A stretch of DNA of 31,227 nucleotides from Dysgonamonadaceae bacterium (GTDB taxonomy: Bacteria; Bacteroidota; Bacteroidia; Bacteroidales; Azobacteroidaceae). The notes beneath the pieces are model-generated. The model was not told the origin of the DNA and made no database searches. It saw only the letters and a program-made list of their open reading frames with translations. The number at the start of each line of letters is the position of its first letter. Position 1 is the stretch's first letter. The translations under genes and the position numbers were made by a program. Of this stretch, positions 30,958 through 31,227 are shown in pieces. The stretch is taken from assembly GCA_031255425.1 (NCBI GenBank), contig JAIRSN010000241.1, positions 1 through 31,227 of the forward strand, in the 5' to 3' direction.

Positions 30958-31227
30958 GAGGCTCAGCCTCTTTTATATTTTTAAATGGTACGGTGTATCG
31001 GCTTGGCTGTGGCGCCCTTTCATCACACCATATATATATAGATAAAAGAGGCTGCCCCCCGGACTGTGCTGCCGACTCCGCAGGAGTCGAATATGAGTAA
31101 CCCCGGGTGCAAACCCGGGGTAGAGCATGCCCCCTACACCCGACCCCGCAGGGGTCGAATAACCCAGCCCAGGGCACTCGCCCTGGGTCGCGCGGGGGCG
31201 CGGGGGTGAGGGTAGCATCATCCTATA
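30958..31227. repeat. Composite hairpin element, copy C (both modules in tandem, runs to window end)
   Basis: No gene is visible from 30882 to the end. The element starts with GAGGC-TCA-GCCTC (30958-30970), part of an inverted TATAAAAG-type box (30960-30977), then the 29-bp stretch 30971-30999 shared with copy B. A second box lies at 31041-31058. Module 1 is GACTCC-GCA-GGAGTC (31074-31088), linker GAATATGAGTAA, and CCCCGGGTGCAAACCCGGGG (31101-31120). Module 2 is GACCCC-GCA-GGGGTC (31142-31156), linker GAATAACCCAG, and CCCAGGGC-ACTC-GCCCTGGG (31168-31187). The window ends with ATCATCCTATA, also present in copy A (5740-5750). Open frames in it encode only repeat-derived peptides. Confidence 0.8.

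Noticed and set aside
30944..31221. Small - strand frames in the right-hand repeat
   Set aside because: They translate the hairpin modules; similar peptides come from copies A and B, so they are repeat-derived and not genes.

Overview
This window looks like a polysaccharide utilization locus (PUL) from a Bacteroidota genome, probably order Bacteroidales. The evidence is an adjacent SusC/SusD pair, many secreted or lipidated glycoside hydrolases, A-rich leaders with no clear Shine-Dalgarno sequence, and a TAnnTTTG-type -7 box in front of the long operon. Three proteins end in what look like type IX secretion (T9SS) C-terminal sorting domains. That points to a T9SS-bearing lineage (Porphyromonas/Tannerella/Dysgonomonas-like) rather than Bacteroides proper. 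I cannot name the species from the sequence.

Layout. Positions 1-5589 (+ strand) hold the end of one operon: the C-terminal part of a GH2-type hydrolase, a GH71/99-like hydrolase and a complete GH2 hydrolase, packed almost without gaps. Positions 5590-6503 form a repeat-rich space between convergent operons. It holds composite GC-rich hairpin modules, a near-symmetric terminator-like palindrome, AT-rich direct repeats, and a tandem array of nine dyads at about 42 bp period whose last unit encodes the C-terminus of the gene entering from the right. Positions 6504-30881 (- strand) hold a ten-gene operon-like block, in transcription order: GH92, double beta-helix protein, SusC, SusD, GH99-like lipoprotein, beta-helix protein, GH3 with PA14, GH31, GH43 with CBM6, and a 1150-residue five-domain protein (SGNH hydrolase, GH71/99-like, GH43-like, F5/8 type C, FnIII). 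Positions 30882-31227 hold a candidate promoter and another copy of the composite hairpin element, so related repeats flank the ten-gene block on both sides.

How the genes may work together (inference). SusC/SusD import oligosaccharides across the outer membrane. The GH99-like lipoprotein, in the position where SusE-like surface glycan-binding proteins are often found, has lost the glutamate pair that both GH71/99-like modules keep, so it may bind rather than cut. Exo-acting enzymes (GH92, GH31, GH3, GH43, GH2) and an SGNH esterase would trim a branched, possibly acylated heteroglycan. GH92 and GH99-like proteins suggest alpha-mannosyl linkages; the GH31, GH3 and GH55-like double helix would also fit fungal-type glucans, but the substrate is unproven. 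No regulator (HTCS, SusR, sigma/anti-sigma pair) lies in the window. No rRNA, tRNA, CRISPR array, transposase or integrase was seen.
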